DNA of 64,000 bases, taken from NCBI GenBank assembly GCA_963734015.1, contig CAVTFG010000007.1, positions 62,001 to 126,000 on the forward strand, given 5' to 3'. This stretch comes from JALZKA01 sp963734015. Lineage in GTDB: Bacteria; Actinomycetota; Thermoleophilia; Solirubrobacterales; 70-9. The notes beneath the pieces were generated by a model that saw nothing but the letters and a program-made list of their open reading frames with translations, was not told where the DNA came from and did not search any database. Positions 43,398 to 53,895 of this stretch are shown piece by piece. The position numbers and the translations under genes were made by a program. How positions within the stretch are numbered: position 1 is the first letter of the stretch; every line of letters begins with the position of its first letter.

Positions 43398-44492
43398 TCA
43401 ACCAAGCGTCGCGAGGACCTCTCCGGCAACCCGCTCGGCAGCGTCCGGCATGGCGAGCGATGCCGAGGCCGCGGACATCTCGGCAAGACGCTCTTCGTCC
43501 CCCAGCAGGGCGCTCGCACGCTCCCAGACGAGCTCGCCGGTCAACTCGGCGTCGTCGATCACCTCGGCCGCTCCGGCGGACGCCATCCACTCGGCGTTCG
43601 CGTGTTGATGGCGACCGGTCGCATACGGATACGGGACGAGCAGGGCGGGACGACCCGCGGCGGCGAGCTCGAACACGGACGCGCCCGCACGGGCGAGGAC
43701 CAGGTCGCAGGCTGCCAGCGCCTCGGCGAGCCCGGGCTCGTAATCGAGCAGCGTGTAGTACTCGCCCCCCGCCCCGGCATCGGCCAGGCGACCGCTCGCC
43801 AGGTCGTAGTCCCGCGTGCCGGAGATGTGCAGGACGTGGAATGGCCGTCCCGGCCGCAGGAGCCCGTCGAGCGCCGCGAGGTTGATCGTTCGTGCGCCCT
43901 GGCTGCCGCCGAACACCAGCAGGCACCGCTCCGCCGCGCCCAGGCCGAATCGCTCACGCGCGGTACCGCGGTCGGCGGTGGCGATGGCGGCCGGCACCGG
44001 GCGTCCGGTCACGAGGTACCGCTCCCCCTCGAGGCCGGCGATCGGAAACGCCAGGCAGACCCTCCGCGCCCGGCGCGCGAGCATGCGGTTGGCGAGGCCG
44101 AGATGACGGTCCGCCTCGGTCAGCACCAACGGCAGGCGCATCCCGAGCGCGGCGATACCGGCCGGCGCCGCGACGTAGCCGCCCCCGCCCAGGACGGCGT
44201 CGACGCCACGCCGCCGGAGCGCCGCGCGCGCGGCGGGCACCGCCCGGGCGGCGAGAGCAAGAGCGCCGGCTGCGCGCAGCGGGTTGCGCCGGTCGACGCC
44301 CCGAACGCGAAGGAAGTCGATCTCGTAGCCCGCGGCGGGAACGAGCTCGGCCTCGGCCCGGTCGGCCGTGCCGAGGAACACCGGCTCGGCGCCTTCAGCC
44401 CGTAGCGCGTCGGCGACCGCCAGCGCGGGCACCACGTGCCCGGCGGTTCCGCCTGCTGCTATCGCGACTCTTGGGTTGCCGTTGCTTGCCAC
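43398..44492 (-). CDS. murG: UDP-GlcNAc:lipid I N-acetylglucosaminyltransferase
   Basis: Adds GlcNAc to lipid I on the inner membrane face, giving lipid II. The protein begins RVAIAAGGTAGHVVPALAVADALR with the G-loop and has VLGGGGYVAAPAGIAALGM, LVFGGSQGARTINLAALDGLL (donor site) and a LVLARAGASVFELAAAGRPALLVPYP loop. GTG 44492 gives 364 residues; a GTG/ATG further up (44525) would add 11. Either start lies inside the ftsW 3' end, an overlap of about 100-130 bases that is unusually long for this cluster. Confidence 0.95.
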   Translation of the reverse strand: MASNGNPRVAIAAGGTAGHVVPALAVADALRAEGAEPVFLGTADRAEAELVPAAGYEIDFLRVRGVDRRNPLRAAGALALAARAVPAARAALRRRGVDAVLGGGGYVAAPAGIAALGMRLPLVLTEADRHLGLANRMLARRARRVCLAFPIAGLEGERYLVTGRPVPAAIATADRGTARERFGLGAAERCLLVFGGSQGARTINLAALDGLLRPGRPFHVLHISGTRDYDLASGRLADAGAGGEYYTLLDYEPGLAEALAACDLVLARAGASVFELAAAGRPALLVPYPYATGRHQHANAEWMASAGAAEVIDDAELTGELVWERASALLGDEERLAEMSAASASLAMPDAAERVAGEVLATLG

Positions 44493-45684
44493 CGTCGACG
44501 ACGCGGAGTCTCGCACCGGGCGCACGGGCGATGTTCAGCAGCAGGCCGACGGCGGCCAGCATCGTCAGCAGGCTCGAGTTCCCGTAGGACACGAACGGAA
44601 GCGGCACGCCCGTCAGCGGCGCGAGTCCGAGGACGGCGAAGAGGTTGATCGTCGCCTGCACCAGGACCAGCCCGGTGAGGCCCGCCGCCAGGAGCTTGGT
44701 GTAGCGGTCGCGCGCCTTCTGCGCCGTCTTCAACCCCGCGTATCCGAACATCCCGAAGAGGCCGACCACCATCGCGATCCCCATCAGCCCGAGCTCCTCG
44801 CCGATCACCGCGGCGATCATGTCCGTATGGGCCTCCGGAAGGTAGAAGGCCTTCTGAAGGCTCTCCCCCAGCCCCACGCCGAAGATGCCGCCGCTGCCAA
44901 GCGCGATCCGAGCCTGGTTCGCCTGGAACCCCGTGCCCGCGGGGTCGGAGCTCGGATCGAGGAACCCGGTCAGGCGCTCCATCCGGTACGGCTCGATCAT
45001 GATCGCGAGCACGATCACGAACGCCACCGCGCCGCCCAGCATTGCGAGGTCGCGCATCCGAGCGCCGGCCGCCACCAGCATCGCCGTGGACGAGAAGCAG
45101 GCCACCATGGCGGTGCCGAGGTCGGGCTCCAGCACGACGAGCAGGCAGATCAGGGCGATCGCGCTGAGGAACGGGGCCATGTCGCCGATCGTCCGAGTCA
45201 GTTTCGGCCTGGTCGCAAGCAGGTGCGCGCCGTAGAGAATCAGCGCGACCTTGGCGAGCTCCGAGGGCTGAATCTGGAAGAGGCCCGCCCCGATCCAGCG
45301 CTTCGCGCCGTTCACCTCGACCCCGATTCCCGGGATCATCACGGCGATCAGCAGGACCACCGTCAGCGCCATGAAAAGCCCGGTGAGCGGCCGGACGATG
45401 CGCACCCCGCGGATCGAGAGGATGCGCAACGCGACCAGCCCGACCGCGCCGTAGAGGAGGGTCCGCTTCAGGTAGTAGGCGCCGTCACCGGACTCGCCGA
45501 GGAGCGAGGTCGTGGAGCTGGCGCTGAAGACCATCACGACGCCGAGCGCGACGAGGCACAGCGTCGCCGTGAGGAGCAACGAGTACTCGATCGGCTGGGA
45601 TGCCTTCTTGCGCTTCGCGGGGGGCTTGCGCTTCGCCGCGGGCTTCTTGCGCTTCGGCACGGGCTTCTTGCGTGTCGGACTCAC
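44395..45684 (-). CDS. ftsW: lipid II polymerase FtsW
   Basis: SEDS-family peptidoglycan glycosyltransferase working with FtsI. About 429 residues: a basic N-terminal stretch (PTRKKPVPKRKKPAAKRK), then ten or so TM helices with VMVFSASSTTSLL, GIGVEVNGAKRWIGAGLFQIQPSEL, LEPDLGTAMV, PEAHTDMIAAVIGEELG and TGVPLPFVSYGNSSLLTML. The C-terminal tail is basic. GTG 45684 was chosen because it overlaps the murD stop in GTGA and starts right before the basic segment. Confidence 0.95.
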   Translation of the reverse strand: MSPTRKKPVPKRKKPAAKRKPPAKRKKASQPIEYSLLLTATLCLVALGVVMVFSASSTTSLLGESGDGAYYLKRTLLYGAVGLVALRILSIRGVRIVRPLTGLFMALTVVLLIAVMIPGIGVEVNGAKRWIGAGLFQIQPSELAKVALILYGAHLLATRPKLTRTIGDMAPFLSAIALICLLVVLEPDLGTAMVACFSSTAMLVAAGARMRDLAMLGGAVAFVIVLAIMIEPYRMERLTGFLDPSSDPAGTGFQANQARIALGSGGIFGVGLGESLQKAFYLPEAHTDMIAAVIGEELGLMGIAMVVGLFGMFGYAGLKTAQKARDRYTKLLAAGLTGLVLVQATINLFAVLGLAPLTGVPLPFVSYGNSSLLTMLAAVGLLLNIARAPGARLRVVDGGKQRQPKSRDSSRRNRRARGARAGGRRRATG

Positions 45685-46979
45685 GGCCGGAGCCCCTGGA
45701 CGAGCCGGCGGAAATGGTCGCCGCGGGCCTCGTAGTCGCGGTAGGCGTCGAAACTCGCGCAAGCCGGGGCCAGTAGGACAGTCTGGCCGGGCTCGGCTGC
45801 GGCCGCGGCCGCGCCGAACGCCTGCTCGAGGCCGTCGCAACGCTGGACGGGCACGCCCGTCGGCGCCAGCACCGCGGCGATCGGATCGGCCGCGGGACCA
45901 GTCAGGTACGCCGCGACGGCGCGCTCGGCGACGGGCTCCGCGAGGCCCGCGAAGTCCTCACCCTTCAGCGACCCGCCGAGGATCACGTGGACGCCGCCAT
46001 CGAACGAGCGGAGTGCTGCGGACGCCGCCGCCACGTTCGTCGCCTTCGAGTCGTTGACGTATGCGACGCCGCCGACCTCCGCCACCCGCTCGAGGCGGTT
46101 GGGAAGCCCGGAGAACGAAGTGATCCCGGTCTCGGCCGAGGCGGGGTCGAGGCCCATCGCGAGCCCGGCCGCCGCGGCGAACCGCGCGTTCCGCGCGTTG
46201 TGTCCGCCGACGATCCAACCGCCGGACGGCTGGAACGGAAGCTCCGCGGTGGCGACGTCGACCTCGCGAGCCTCGCCGGGGAGCTCGAGGCCGGCGATCA
46301 CGGGGTCCGAGCGGTCGACGATCGCCGTGTCACCGGCTCGCTGGCAGGCGAAGATGCGCAGCTTCGCGCCCAGGTACTCGTCGAAGCTACGGTGGCGGTC
46401 GAGGTGGTCGGGGGTGGCGTTCAGGAGGAGCGCGCACTCCGGAGCGAAGTCGGTGGAGTCCTCGAGCTGGAAGCTGGACGCCTCGCAGATGACCGTCGCG
46501 TCCGCGTCCAGGTCGCCGACCAGCGAGGCGAGCGGCGTGCCGACGTTGCCGGCGACGGCGACCGGCTCGCCGGCCACTCGCCACACGTGGCCGAGCAGCT
46601 CGGCGACGGTGGTCTTGCCGTTGGTGCCGGTCACCGCGACGAAGCGATTGGGGAGCAGCCGCCAGGCGAGCTCCAGCTCGCCGATGACCGGAACCCCAAG
46701 GGTGAGCGCGCGCCTGACCGCCGGCGACTCCCGGGGAACCCCCGGGCTCTTGACGACGCAGTGCGCACGCTCGACGAGCTCTTCCCGATCACCATTCAGG
46801 TTCACTTCGACGCCGGCCTCGCGCAACCTTTCGGCGCCATCGGGTGCCCCGGCGTCGGCCCCGATCACCTCCTCCCCGCGCTCGGCGAGGAGCCGCGCGG
46901 CGGCCTGCCCCGAGCGGGCCAGGCCGACGACGAGGAACGGCCCTTCGGGCAGGGGCGGTCTCGGGTGGTGTGAAGCCAC
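45681..46979 (-). CDS. murD: UDP-N-acetylmuramoyl-L-alanine--D-glutamate ligase
   Basis: Adds D-Glu to UDP-MurNAc-Ala. The 432-residue Mur ligase has FLVVGLARSGQAAARLLAERG, CVVKSPGVP, the ATP loop FVAVTGTNGKTTVAELLGHVWR, CEASSFQLEDS, NATPDHLDRH and VNDSKATNVAAASAAL with LGGSLKGEDF. GTG 46979 precedes the conserved PEGPFLVVGLA; the long frame upstream covers the opposite-strand SRPBCC gene and is shadow. Confidence 0.96.
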   Translation of the reverse strand: MASHHPRPPLPEGPFLVVGLARSGQAAARLLAERGEEVIGADAGAPDGAERLREAGVEVNLNGDREELVERAHCVVKSPGVPRESPAVRRALTLGVPVIGELELAWRLLPNRFVAVTGTNGKTTVAELLGHVWRVAGEPVAVAGNVGTPLASLVGDLDADATVICEASSFQLEDSTDFAPECALLLNATPDHLDRHRSFDEYLGAKLRIFACQRAGDTAIVDRSDPVIAGLELPGEAREVDVATAELPFQPSGGWIVGGHNARNARFAAAAGLAMGLDPASAETGITSFSGLPNRLERVAEVGGVAYVNDSKATNVAAASAALRSFDGGVHVILGGSLKGEDFAGLAEPVAERAVAAYLTGPAADPIAAVLAPTGVPVQRCDGLEQAFGAAAAAAEPGQTVLLAPACASFDAYRDYEARGDHFRRLVQGLRP

Positions 46980-47024
46980 ATGCCTAGGTTCGCCCTGTGC
47001 GGGCGGCACCCTGCGCGGCCGGGA

Positions 47025-47030
47025 TAACCT
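47025..47030 (+). promoter_or_regulatory. putative -10 box, leaderless SRPBCC gene
   Basis: TAACCT (within GATAACCT), six bases before GTG 47037. Confidence 0.4.
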
Positions 47031-47036
47031 CGCTGT

Positions 47037-47450
47037 GTGTTCGAGGCGGTCCACTCCGAACGCTCCAGCGCGCCGCCCGCGGCCGTCTGGGCGCTCTGGG
47101 CCGACGCCTCGCGCTGGCCCGAGTGGAACGAGCAGCTCGAGTCGGGCGAGCTCGAGGGCGAACTCGCGGTCGGGACCGGCGCCACCGTCAAGTTCAAGCG
47201 CGGCGGCAAGATGAAGTTCACGGTCCTCGAGGTCGAGCCCGAGCGCCTCTTCGTCGACGAGGCCAAGTTCCCGGGCTGTCGCTTCGGCCACGAGCACCGG
47301 GTCGAGCCCGCCGGCTCGGGCAGCGAGATCACCCACCGCCTCTACCTGAAGGGCGCCACCTCCGGCCTGTTCTCCCGCCTCCTCGGCCGCAAGCGGATGG
47401 AGAAGTCGGTGGAGGGTTTCGTGGAGCGCGAGCGCGAGCTGGCGGAGTAG
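47037..47450 (+). CDS. SRPBCC (START-like) small protein inside the dcw cluster
   Basis: 137-residue START/polyketide-cyclase-like protein: VHSERSSAPPAAVWALWADASRWPEWNEQLESGEL is the typical first strand and helix of the helix-grip fold. FTVLEVEPERLFVDEAKFP and EITHRLYLKG follow. It binds a hydrophobic ligand or acts as a chaperone in other families; the role here is unknown. It is on the opposite strand to murD and mraY, breaking the cluster, with its own -10 box. Its 3' end is only a few bases from the mraY stop. Confidence 0.8.
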   Translation: MFEAVHSERSSAPPAAVWALWADASRWPEWNEQLESGELEGELAVGTGATVKFKRGGKMKFTVLEVEPERLFVDEAKFPGCRFGHEHRVEPAGSGSEITHRLYLKGATSGLFSRLLGRKRMEKSVEGFVERERELAE

Positions 47451-47453
47451 CGC

Positions 47454-48464
47454 TCAGCCCAGCGAGTTCTGGAACAGCGTGTAGCCGATTCCGGCGCACA
47501 CGGCGGCGACGATCCAGAAGCGCAGCATGATCTTCGTCTCGGACCAGGCGAGGAGCTCGAAGTGGTGGTGCACCGGGGCCATCAGGAAGACCCGGCGGCG
47601 TGTGAGCTTGAAGAAGATCACCTGGATCGCGACCGACAGCGCCTCGATCACGAAGATCCCGCCGAGGACGATGAGGAGCAGCTCGGTCTGGGTCATGACC
47701 GCCATAGCCCCGATCGCTCCACCTAAGCCGAGCGAGCCGGTATCGCCCATGAAGATCGAGGCGGGGAACGCGTTGAACCACAGGAACCCGACCGAGGCGC
47801 CCACGAGGCAGGCCGAGAGGATCGCGAGCCCCTCCTGACCGCTCGTGATCGTGATCGCGGTGAAGGCGAGGAACACGATCGCGCACGAGCCCGCCGCCAG
47901 TCCGTCGAGCCCGTCGGTGAGATTCACGGCGTTCGAAGCCCCGGCGATCACCAGGAACACGAAGACCACGTAGGCGATCGGCCCGACGTCCAGCTCGCCG
48001 CCGAAGATGCGCGACTGGATCTGCGTCTCGAGACCGATCTCCTCGGTGGCGACGTACCAAAGGCCGACTGCCAGGGCGATCTGGGCCAGCAGCTTGTAGC
48101 GGGCGGAAAGGCCGAGCGAGCGGCGCTTGGTGATCTTGATGACGTCGTCGGCGAAGCCGATCGCCGCACACCCCAGGCCGACCCCGAAGACGGCGAGGCT
48201 CTCGGTGTCGCGGTCGGACAACACGAGGTACGGGACCGCGATCCCGAGGAACAGGATCAACCCGCCCATCGTCGGCGTGCCCGCCTTCGCGTGATGCTCC
48301 TGCGGGCCTTCCTCGCGGATCTGCTGCCCGAACTCCTTCACGCCCAGGAACTCGATGAACTTCGGCCCGACGAAGATCGTGATCAGCATCGCCGCCATGC
48401 CCGCGATCAGGACCTCGCCACGGTCGATGAGATCCGCGCCCGGGATCTGAGCGAGCTCAACCAT
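47454..48464 (-). CDS. mraY: phospho-N-acetylmuramoyl-pentapeptide transferase
   Basis: Integral membrane enzyme that makes lipid I from UDP-MurNAc-pentapeptide and undecaprenyl phosphate. The 336-residue protein has GTPTMGGLILF, GFADDVIKITKRRSLGLSARYKLL with the Asp pair, NAVNLTDGLDGLAAG, FMGDTGSLGLGG and the HHH motif APVHHHFEL. ATG 48464 is followed by VELAQIPGADL; the murF stop overlaps by eight bases. Confidence 0.96.
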   Translation of the reverse strand: MVELAQIPGADLIDRGEVLIAGMAAMLITIFVGPKFIEFLGVKEFGQQIREEGPQEHHAKAGTPTMGGLILFLGIAVPYLVLSDRDTESLAVFGVGLGCAAIGFADDVIKITKRRSLGLSARYKLLAQIALAVGLWYVATEEIGLETQIQSRIFGGELDVGPIAYVVFVFLVIAGASNAVNLTDGLDGLAAGSCAIVFLAFTAITITSGQEGLAILSACLVGASVGFLWFNAFPASIFMGDTGSLGLGGAIGAMAVMTQTELLLIVLGGIFVIEALSVAIQVIFFKLTRRRVFLMAPVHHHFELLAWSETKIMLRFWIVAAVCAGIGYTLFQNSLG

Positions 48465-49807
48465 TGCGCTTGGCCACCAGGCCATCCGTGAACGCCTCGA
48501 GGCCAATCGACCTCGAGCCCTTCACCAGGACCGCGTCGCCGGTCGCGATGAGCTCGTCGGCCAGCGCGATCGCCTCCGCCGGCCCTGGCGCCCACTCGTC
48601 CGGCGCGTAGTCACGGGCGAGCTCGCCGACGCCGATGATCGGGCCGATCCCGAGCCCGCGCGCCAAGGCGCCGACCTCACGGTGGTAATCGGCCTCGGCG
48701 GGCCCCAGCTCGGCCATGCCGCCGAGCACCGCCACGTGCCGGCCCTCCGCGGGCATCGCGGCGAGGCTTTCGAGCGCCGCGCGCATCGAGATCGGGTTGG
48801 CGTTGTAACAGTCGTTCACGAGTTCGATGCCGCCCGGCAGCTCCAAACGCTCACCGCGCAGGCGCGAGAAGGTTATGTCCGGCGCCCGACGTGCCAACTG
48901 CTCCGGCGTCGCCTCCAGTGCCACGCCGACCGCGATCGCGGCCAGCGCGTTGGTCAGGTTGTGGGCTTCCGGAAACGGGAACACGAACGGCTGCTCGCCC
49001 ACGGGGGTCGCGACCAGCGCCTCGGTCGTGCAGCGCCGAGACATGCGACGACAGGGCGTGCACGTCGCCACCGGGGCCGAAGGTGAGCGTGCGCAGCGTG
49101 TCCGCCAGATGCGGCTCGAGGGCTTCGGCGTCGACCGGCACGATCGCGAGTCCCTGCTCCCCGAGCCCCTGCAGCAGCTCGGCCTTGGCCTCCGCGATCG
49201 CCTCGAGCGTTCCCAGCAGCTCCAGGTGGACCGGGCCGACGTTCGTGATCACGCCGATGTCGGGCTCGGCGATCTCGCACAGCTCGGCGATCTGCCCCAT
49301 GCCGCGCATCGCCATCTCCAACACCAGGACCTCGGTCCCCGGGTCCGCGTCCAGGATCGCGAGGGGCAGGCCCACCTCCGTGTTGAAGTTCTCCGGGCTG
49401 GCGTGCACCCGGAAGGGCAGCACCGCGTGGACGATGTCCTTCACGGAGGTCTTCCCGGTCGACCCGGTGATCCCGACCACCCGGCACCCGAGCTCGCGCC
49501 GCCACTCCCGCGCCAGGGCCTGCAGCGACGCGAGCGGGTCATCGCTCGCGAACACCCAACCGGCGGCTGCGTCGGCCAGCCCCGCGGCATGGCGAGCGCC
49601 CGCGATCACACCCCAGGCTCCGGCCTCGAGGGCGCCGCCCGCGAACTCGCCGCCGTCGGCATTCGCCCCCGGGAGCCCGAAGAACAGATCGCCGGCGGCG
49701 ACCCGCCGGGAGTCCACCTCGGCCCGCGCGGGCCGCCCGCCCTCGCCCTCGCGCACGACCTCCAGGCCGCCGGCTTCGGCGATCCGCTCCGGGGCGAGCT
49801 CGATCAT
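48457..49807 (-). CDS. murF: UDP-N-acetylmuramoyl-tripeptide--D-Ala-D-Ala ligase, frame broken
   Basis: Adds D-Ala-D-Ala to complete the pentapeptide. Frame one (from 49807) has VDSRRVAAGDLFFGLPG, the ATP loop VVGITGSTGKTSVKDIVHAVL, SPENFNTEVGLPLAI, MRGMGQIAELCEIAEPDIGVITNVGPVHLELLG and LTFGPGGDVHAL. A shift at ~49025-49045 moves to the frame with HNLTNALAAIAVGVALE, LVNDCYNANPISMRAALESL and VLGGMAELG. Corrected length is ~450 residues. One base removed near CTGCACGACC restores it. The gene is essential, so the break is almost surely an assembly error. Confidence 0.88.
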
Positions 49808-49814
49808 CGAGCCT

Positions 49815-51314
<1,500 letters not shown>

Positions 51315-51329
51315 CGGTGCGATTCTAGG

Positions 51330-51375
51330 TCCCTGCCGGGAGGGCAAATCCGGTTTCGCGCCTTACGTCGCTCAT
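51330..51375 (-). repeat. dcw hairpin repeat, copy C (before murE)
   Basis: Copy of a repeat also found twice before ftsL. On the minus strand it begins ATGAGCGACGTAAGGCGCG and ends GCCCTCCCGGCAGGGA, with CCCT/AGGG able to pair around CCCGGC. It lies in the 101-base ftsI-murE gap. No other function is seen there. Confidence 0.75.
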
Positions 51376-51415
51376 GAGATACCTGGCGGGGCCGTGGCGG
51401 CGGCCGCCGCTCTCC

Positions 51416-53101
51416 TCAGGGCGTCGTCGCCGAGTTGTCCGCCGCCACACCCAGGTGCGGTAGCGCGAACTTCGCGATCTCGCCGAAAGCCGGCGCCGCG
51501 ACGGTCCCGCCGTAGTGGCTGCCGTACGGCGGGTTGTCGACCACGACCGAGACCAGCAAGCGCGGATCCTCGGCCGGGGCGAAGCCGACGAACGAGCCGA
51601 CGTACTCGGTCTCGGAGTAGGTCCCGTCCACGACCTTCTGGGCGGTTCCGGTCTTGCCCGCGAGGACGTACCCGGGGACCTGCACGGAGGCGGTGCCGCC
51701 GGGCTCGAGGACTCCCTCGAGCATCTCGCGCAGGCGGGCGGAGTTCTTTTCGGAGATCACCCGCTCGCCCGAGTCGGTCGGGGTCGGCTCGCCGTCCTCC
51801 TCCAGGATCAGCTTGGGCGTTCGCAGGACGCCGCCGTTTGCGATCGCGGCGAAGGCGCTCGCCATCTGGATCGGGGTCACGGCGAGGCCCTGACCGATCG
51901 GCAGGTTGCCCATGCTCGAGCCCGAGTACTCATCCGGCGACAGGACTATGCCCTGTTCCTCGCCCGGGAAGTCGATGCCGGTCGGTTCGCCGAACCCGAA
52001 GGCGCGGATCCAGTTGTCGAAGGCGTCGTCCCCGCGTTCGCGGTTCAGCTCCAGCCCGATCGTCACCGCACCGACGTTGGAGGACTGAGCGAGGATGTCG
52101 GCGACGGTCAGGGTCGCCGGGCCGCGCGGGTGGGCCTCCTCGATCGTCCGGTCGGCGACCGTGATCGTCGGCGCCAGCCCGAACGGCGTCGAGGGCTTGA
52201 CGAGACCCTCCTCCAGCGCGCCCGCGACCGTGAACGCCTTGAAGGTCGAACCGGGCTCGAACGTGAAACTCGTGGCCATGTTCTGGAGGTCCTCGGGCTC
52301 GGACTCGTCGAGCGCGTACGGATCGACGCCGGGCCAATTCGCCATCGCCAGCACCTCGGAGGTGCGCGGGTCCATGACGATCGCGGTCGCCCCGTCGGGG
52401 TCGTACGTCTCGCCGATCTCGTTGATCACGCGCTCGGTGGTCGCCTGGATCGCGGCATCGAGCGTCAGCCTGATGTCGGACCCCCCGGCCGCGGCGGCGA
52501 TCGTGTCGCGCTCGAGCTCGTCGCCCAGCGCGTCGCGGGTGATCTCCCGCTCCCCGTCGCTTCCGTGGAGGATCTCTTCCTCGGATGCCTCGAGCCCGGT
52601 CAGACCCTGGTTGTCGATGCCGGCCGTTCCGATCACCTGCGACGCGAGCTCGCCCTCTGGGTAGATCCGGCGGCTGTCGGGCAGGAGGCCGATGCCGGCG
52701 AGCTTCAGCTTCTCGATCCTCTCCGCGGTCGGCAGATCGACCTTGCGGGCCAGGTACTCGAAGCCGGAATCCGGGTCCGCCAGCTGTTCGAGCAACTTGT
52801 TCTGATCGACGCCGAGGACGCCCGCAAGCTCGGCGGCGGCCGCCGGTGGATCCTCGACCTGATACGGCGTCGCGAACACGCTCACCGCCTCCTCCGAGAG
52901 CGCCAGCGCCTTGCCGTTGCGGTCGAGAATCGCTCCGCGGACACCCGGGACCATCACCGTCTCGGTCTGCTGGCTGTGGGCGTCGGCCCGGTATCCGGAT
53001 CCCTCCACCGCCTGCAGCCAGGTTGCGCGAATCAGGACCAGGACGAGAAGCGCGACGAACGAGGCAAAGAGGAGGCCGAGTCTGCGGTCAATCAGGTTCA
53101 C
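51416..53101 (-). CDS. ftsI: septal peptidoglycan transpeptidase FtsI (class B PBP)
   Basis: Penicillin-binding transpeptidase of the septal synthase with FtsW. The 561-residue protein has a short N-terminus, a TM helix (~7-26), a pedestal/dimerisation region (VRGAILDRNGKALALSEE ...), and the transpeptidase motifs S285TFK (nucleophile), SSN at 340-342 and KTGT at 483-486. Its ATG overlaps the ftsL stop by four bases. The tail after ~545 is short, unlike the PASTA-bearing types. Confidence 0.96.
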   Translation of the reverse strand: MNLIDRRLGLLFASFVALLVLVLIRATWLQAVEGSGYRADAHSQQTETVMVPGVRGAILDRNGKALALSEEAVSVFATPYQVEDPPAAAAELAGVLGVDQNKLLEQLADPDSGFEYLARKVDLPTAERIEKLKLAGIGLLPDSRRIYPEGELASQVIGTAGIDNQGLTGLEASEEEILHGSDGEREITRDALGDELERDTIAAAAGGSDIRLTLDAAIQATTERVINEIGETYDPDGATAIVMDPRTSEVLAMANWPGVDPYALDESEPEDLQNMATSFTFEPGSTFKAFTVAGALEEGLVKPSTPFGLAPTITVADRTIEEAHPRGPATLTVADILAQSSNVGAVTIGLELNRERGDDAFDNWIRAFGFGEPTGIDFPGEEQGIVLSPDEYSGSSMGNLPIGQGLAVTPIQMASAFAAIANGGVLRTPKLILEEDGEPTPTDSGERVISEKNSARLREMLEGVLEPGGTASVQVPGYVLAGKTGTAQKVVDGTYSETEYVGSFVGFAPAEDPRLLVSVVVDNPPYGSHYGGTVAAPAFGEIAKFALPHLGVAADNSATTP

Positions 53102-53781
53102 GGAGTGATCCCGCCGGCCGTGGGCGCCGTCGCGGCCGGCGCAGGCGGCGCGGCGGTCTCAGCCGGAACCGTGGTCTCGGTGGGCGCGACAGGGGTGACC
53201 GACTCGGTCGGAACCGCGGTTTCGGTGCTCTCGGGAAGGACGGGAGCGACGGGGGGCGCGGGCGGCACGTACTCACTGCCGATCGTAATCGCGCCCTGGC
53301 CGAGGCGATCGGCGGCGGCCGCGGCGTCTCCCGGCTTGGGCTCGAGGTAGCGGATCGCACCGGGCTCCGGCACGATGAGCCCGAGGCGGTCGGCGGCGCC
53401 CTGAACGCGCTCGTTGGACAGTCCGGCTTCGATCTCGGCGCGCAACGTGGAGTTCTCCTGCAGCAGCTCGTCCGAGAGCGCCGCGGTCTTGCTCGAGGAC
53501 GCGCTGAAGCTGAGGGCGAAGACGTTGAGGGCCACGATCCCCACGAGGAGCGAACCCAGGAGCCCGATCCAAAGGCGGCTGCGCGTCAACCGCAGGACGA
53601 CGCCCGAGTCGGCGATGCCGCCCACGGCGACGGCTGTCCGGCCCACGGCGACCGGGACGAGCCGCGGCCCGGGACGCGGAGCGGGGCGCGGGGCGCGCCG
53701 AGGCGCCGGCCTGGCGGCGCGGGCCGCTGCGGTGCGGCGAGCGCGCGGTGGCGCCTTGCGTGCTGTTGCAGCGGCGGGCAT
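53098..53781 (-). CDS. ftsL: FtsL-like septum formation protein
   Basis: Small bitopic divisome protein in the position of ftsL, between rsmH and ftsI. The 227-residue form starts at ATG 53781 with ~60 basic residues (TARKAPPRARRTAAARAARPAPRR), then one TM helix (~75-95; LWIGLLGSLLVGIVALNVFALSF). A short coiled coil (ALSDELLQENSTLRAEIEAGLS) with DRLGLIVPEPGAIRYL is typical of FtsL. A Pro/Thr/Ala-rich external tail follows. The open frame extends to 53895 through two hairpin repeats, but these are read in different frames, so the real start is taken as 53781. Confidence 0.75.
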   Translation of the reverse strand: MPAAATARKAPPRARRTAAARAARPAPRRAPRPAPRPGPRLVPVAVGRTAVAVGGIADSGVVLRLTRSRLWIGLLGSLLVGIVALNVFALSFSASSSKTAALSDELLQENSTLRAEIEAGLSNERVQGAADRLGLIVPEPGAIRYLEPKPGDAAAAADRLGQGAITIGSEYVPPAPPVAPVLPESTETAVPTESVTPVAPTETTVPAETAAPPAPAATAPTAGGITP

Positions 53782-53837
53782 CAAGACCAATTCCCTGCCG
53801 GGAGGGCGATGTTGGTTTCGCGCCTTGCGTCGCTCAT
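53782..53837 (-). repeat. dcw hairpin repeat, copy B (before ftsL)
   Basis: 56-base unit next to copy A. It begins ATGAGCGACGCAAGGCGCG and ends with CCCTCCCGGCAGGG and ATTGGTCTTG just before the ftsL ATG. The outer pairing (ACCAA/TTGGT) is weaker than in copy A. Confidence 0.8.
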
Positions 53838-53895
53838 CAGACAAGACCAATTCCCTGCCGGGAGGGCAATTGGTTTCGCGCCTTGCGTCGCTCAT
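53838..53895 (-). repeat. dcw hairpin repeat, copy A (between rsmH and ftsL)
   Basis: 58-base unit whose ATG overlaps the rsmH stop (TGATG). In RNA, ACCAATT pairs with AATTGGT and CCCT with AGGG around a CCCGGC loop, giving a strong stem-loop. The unit length is not a multiple of three, arguing against a protein repeat. Confidence 0.8.

Noticed and set aside
53782..53895. CRISPR-like array
   Set aside because: Only two adjacent units with no spacers and no cas genes; better explained as a hairpin repeat.
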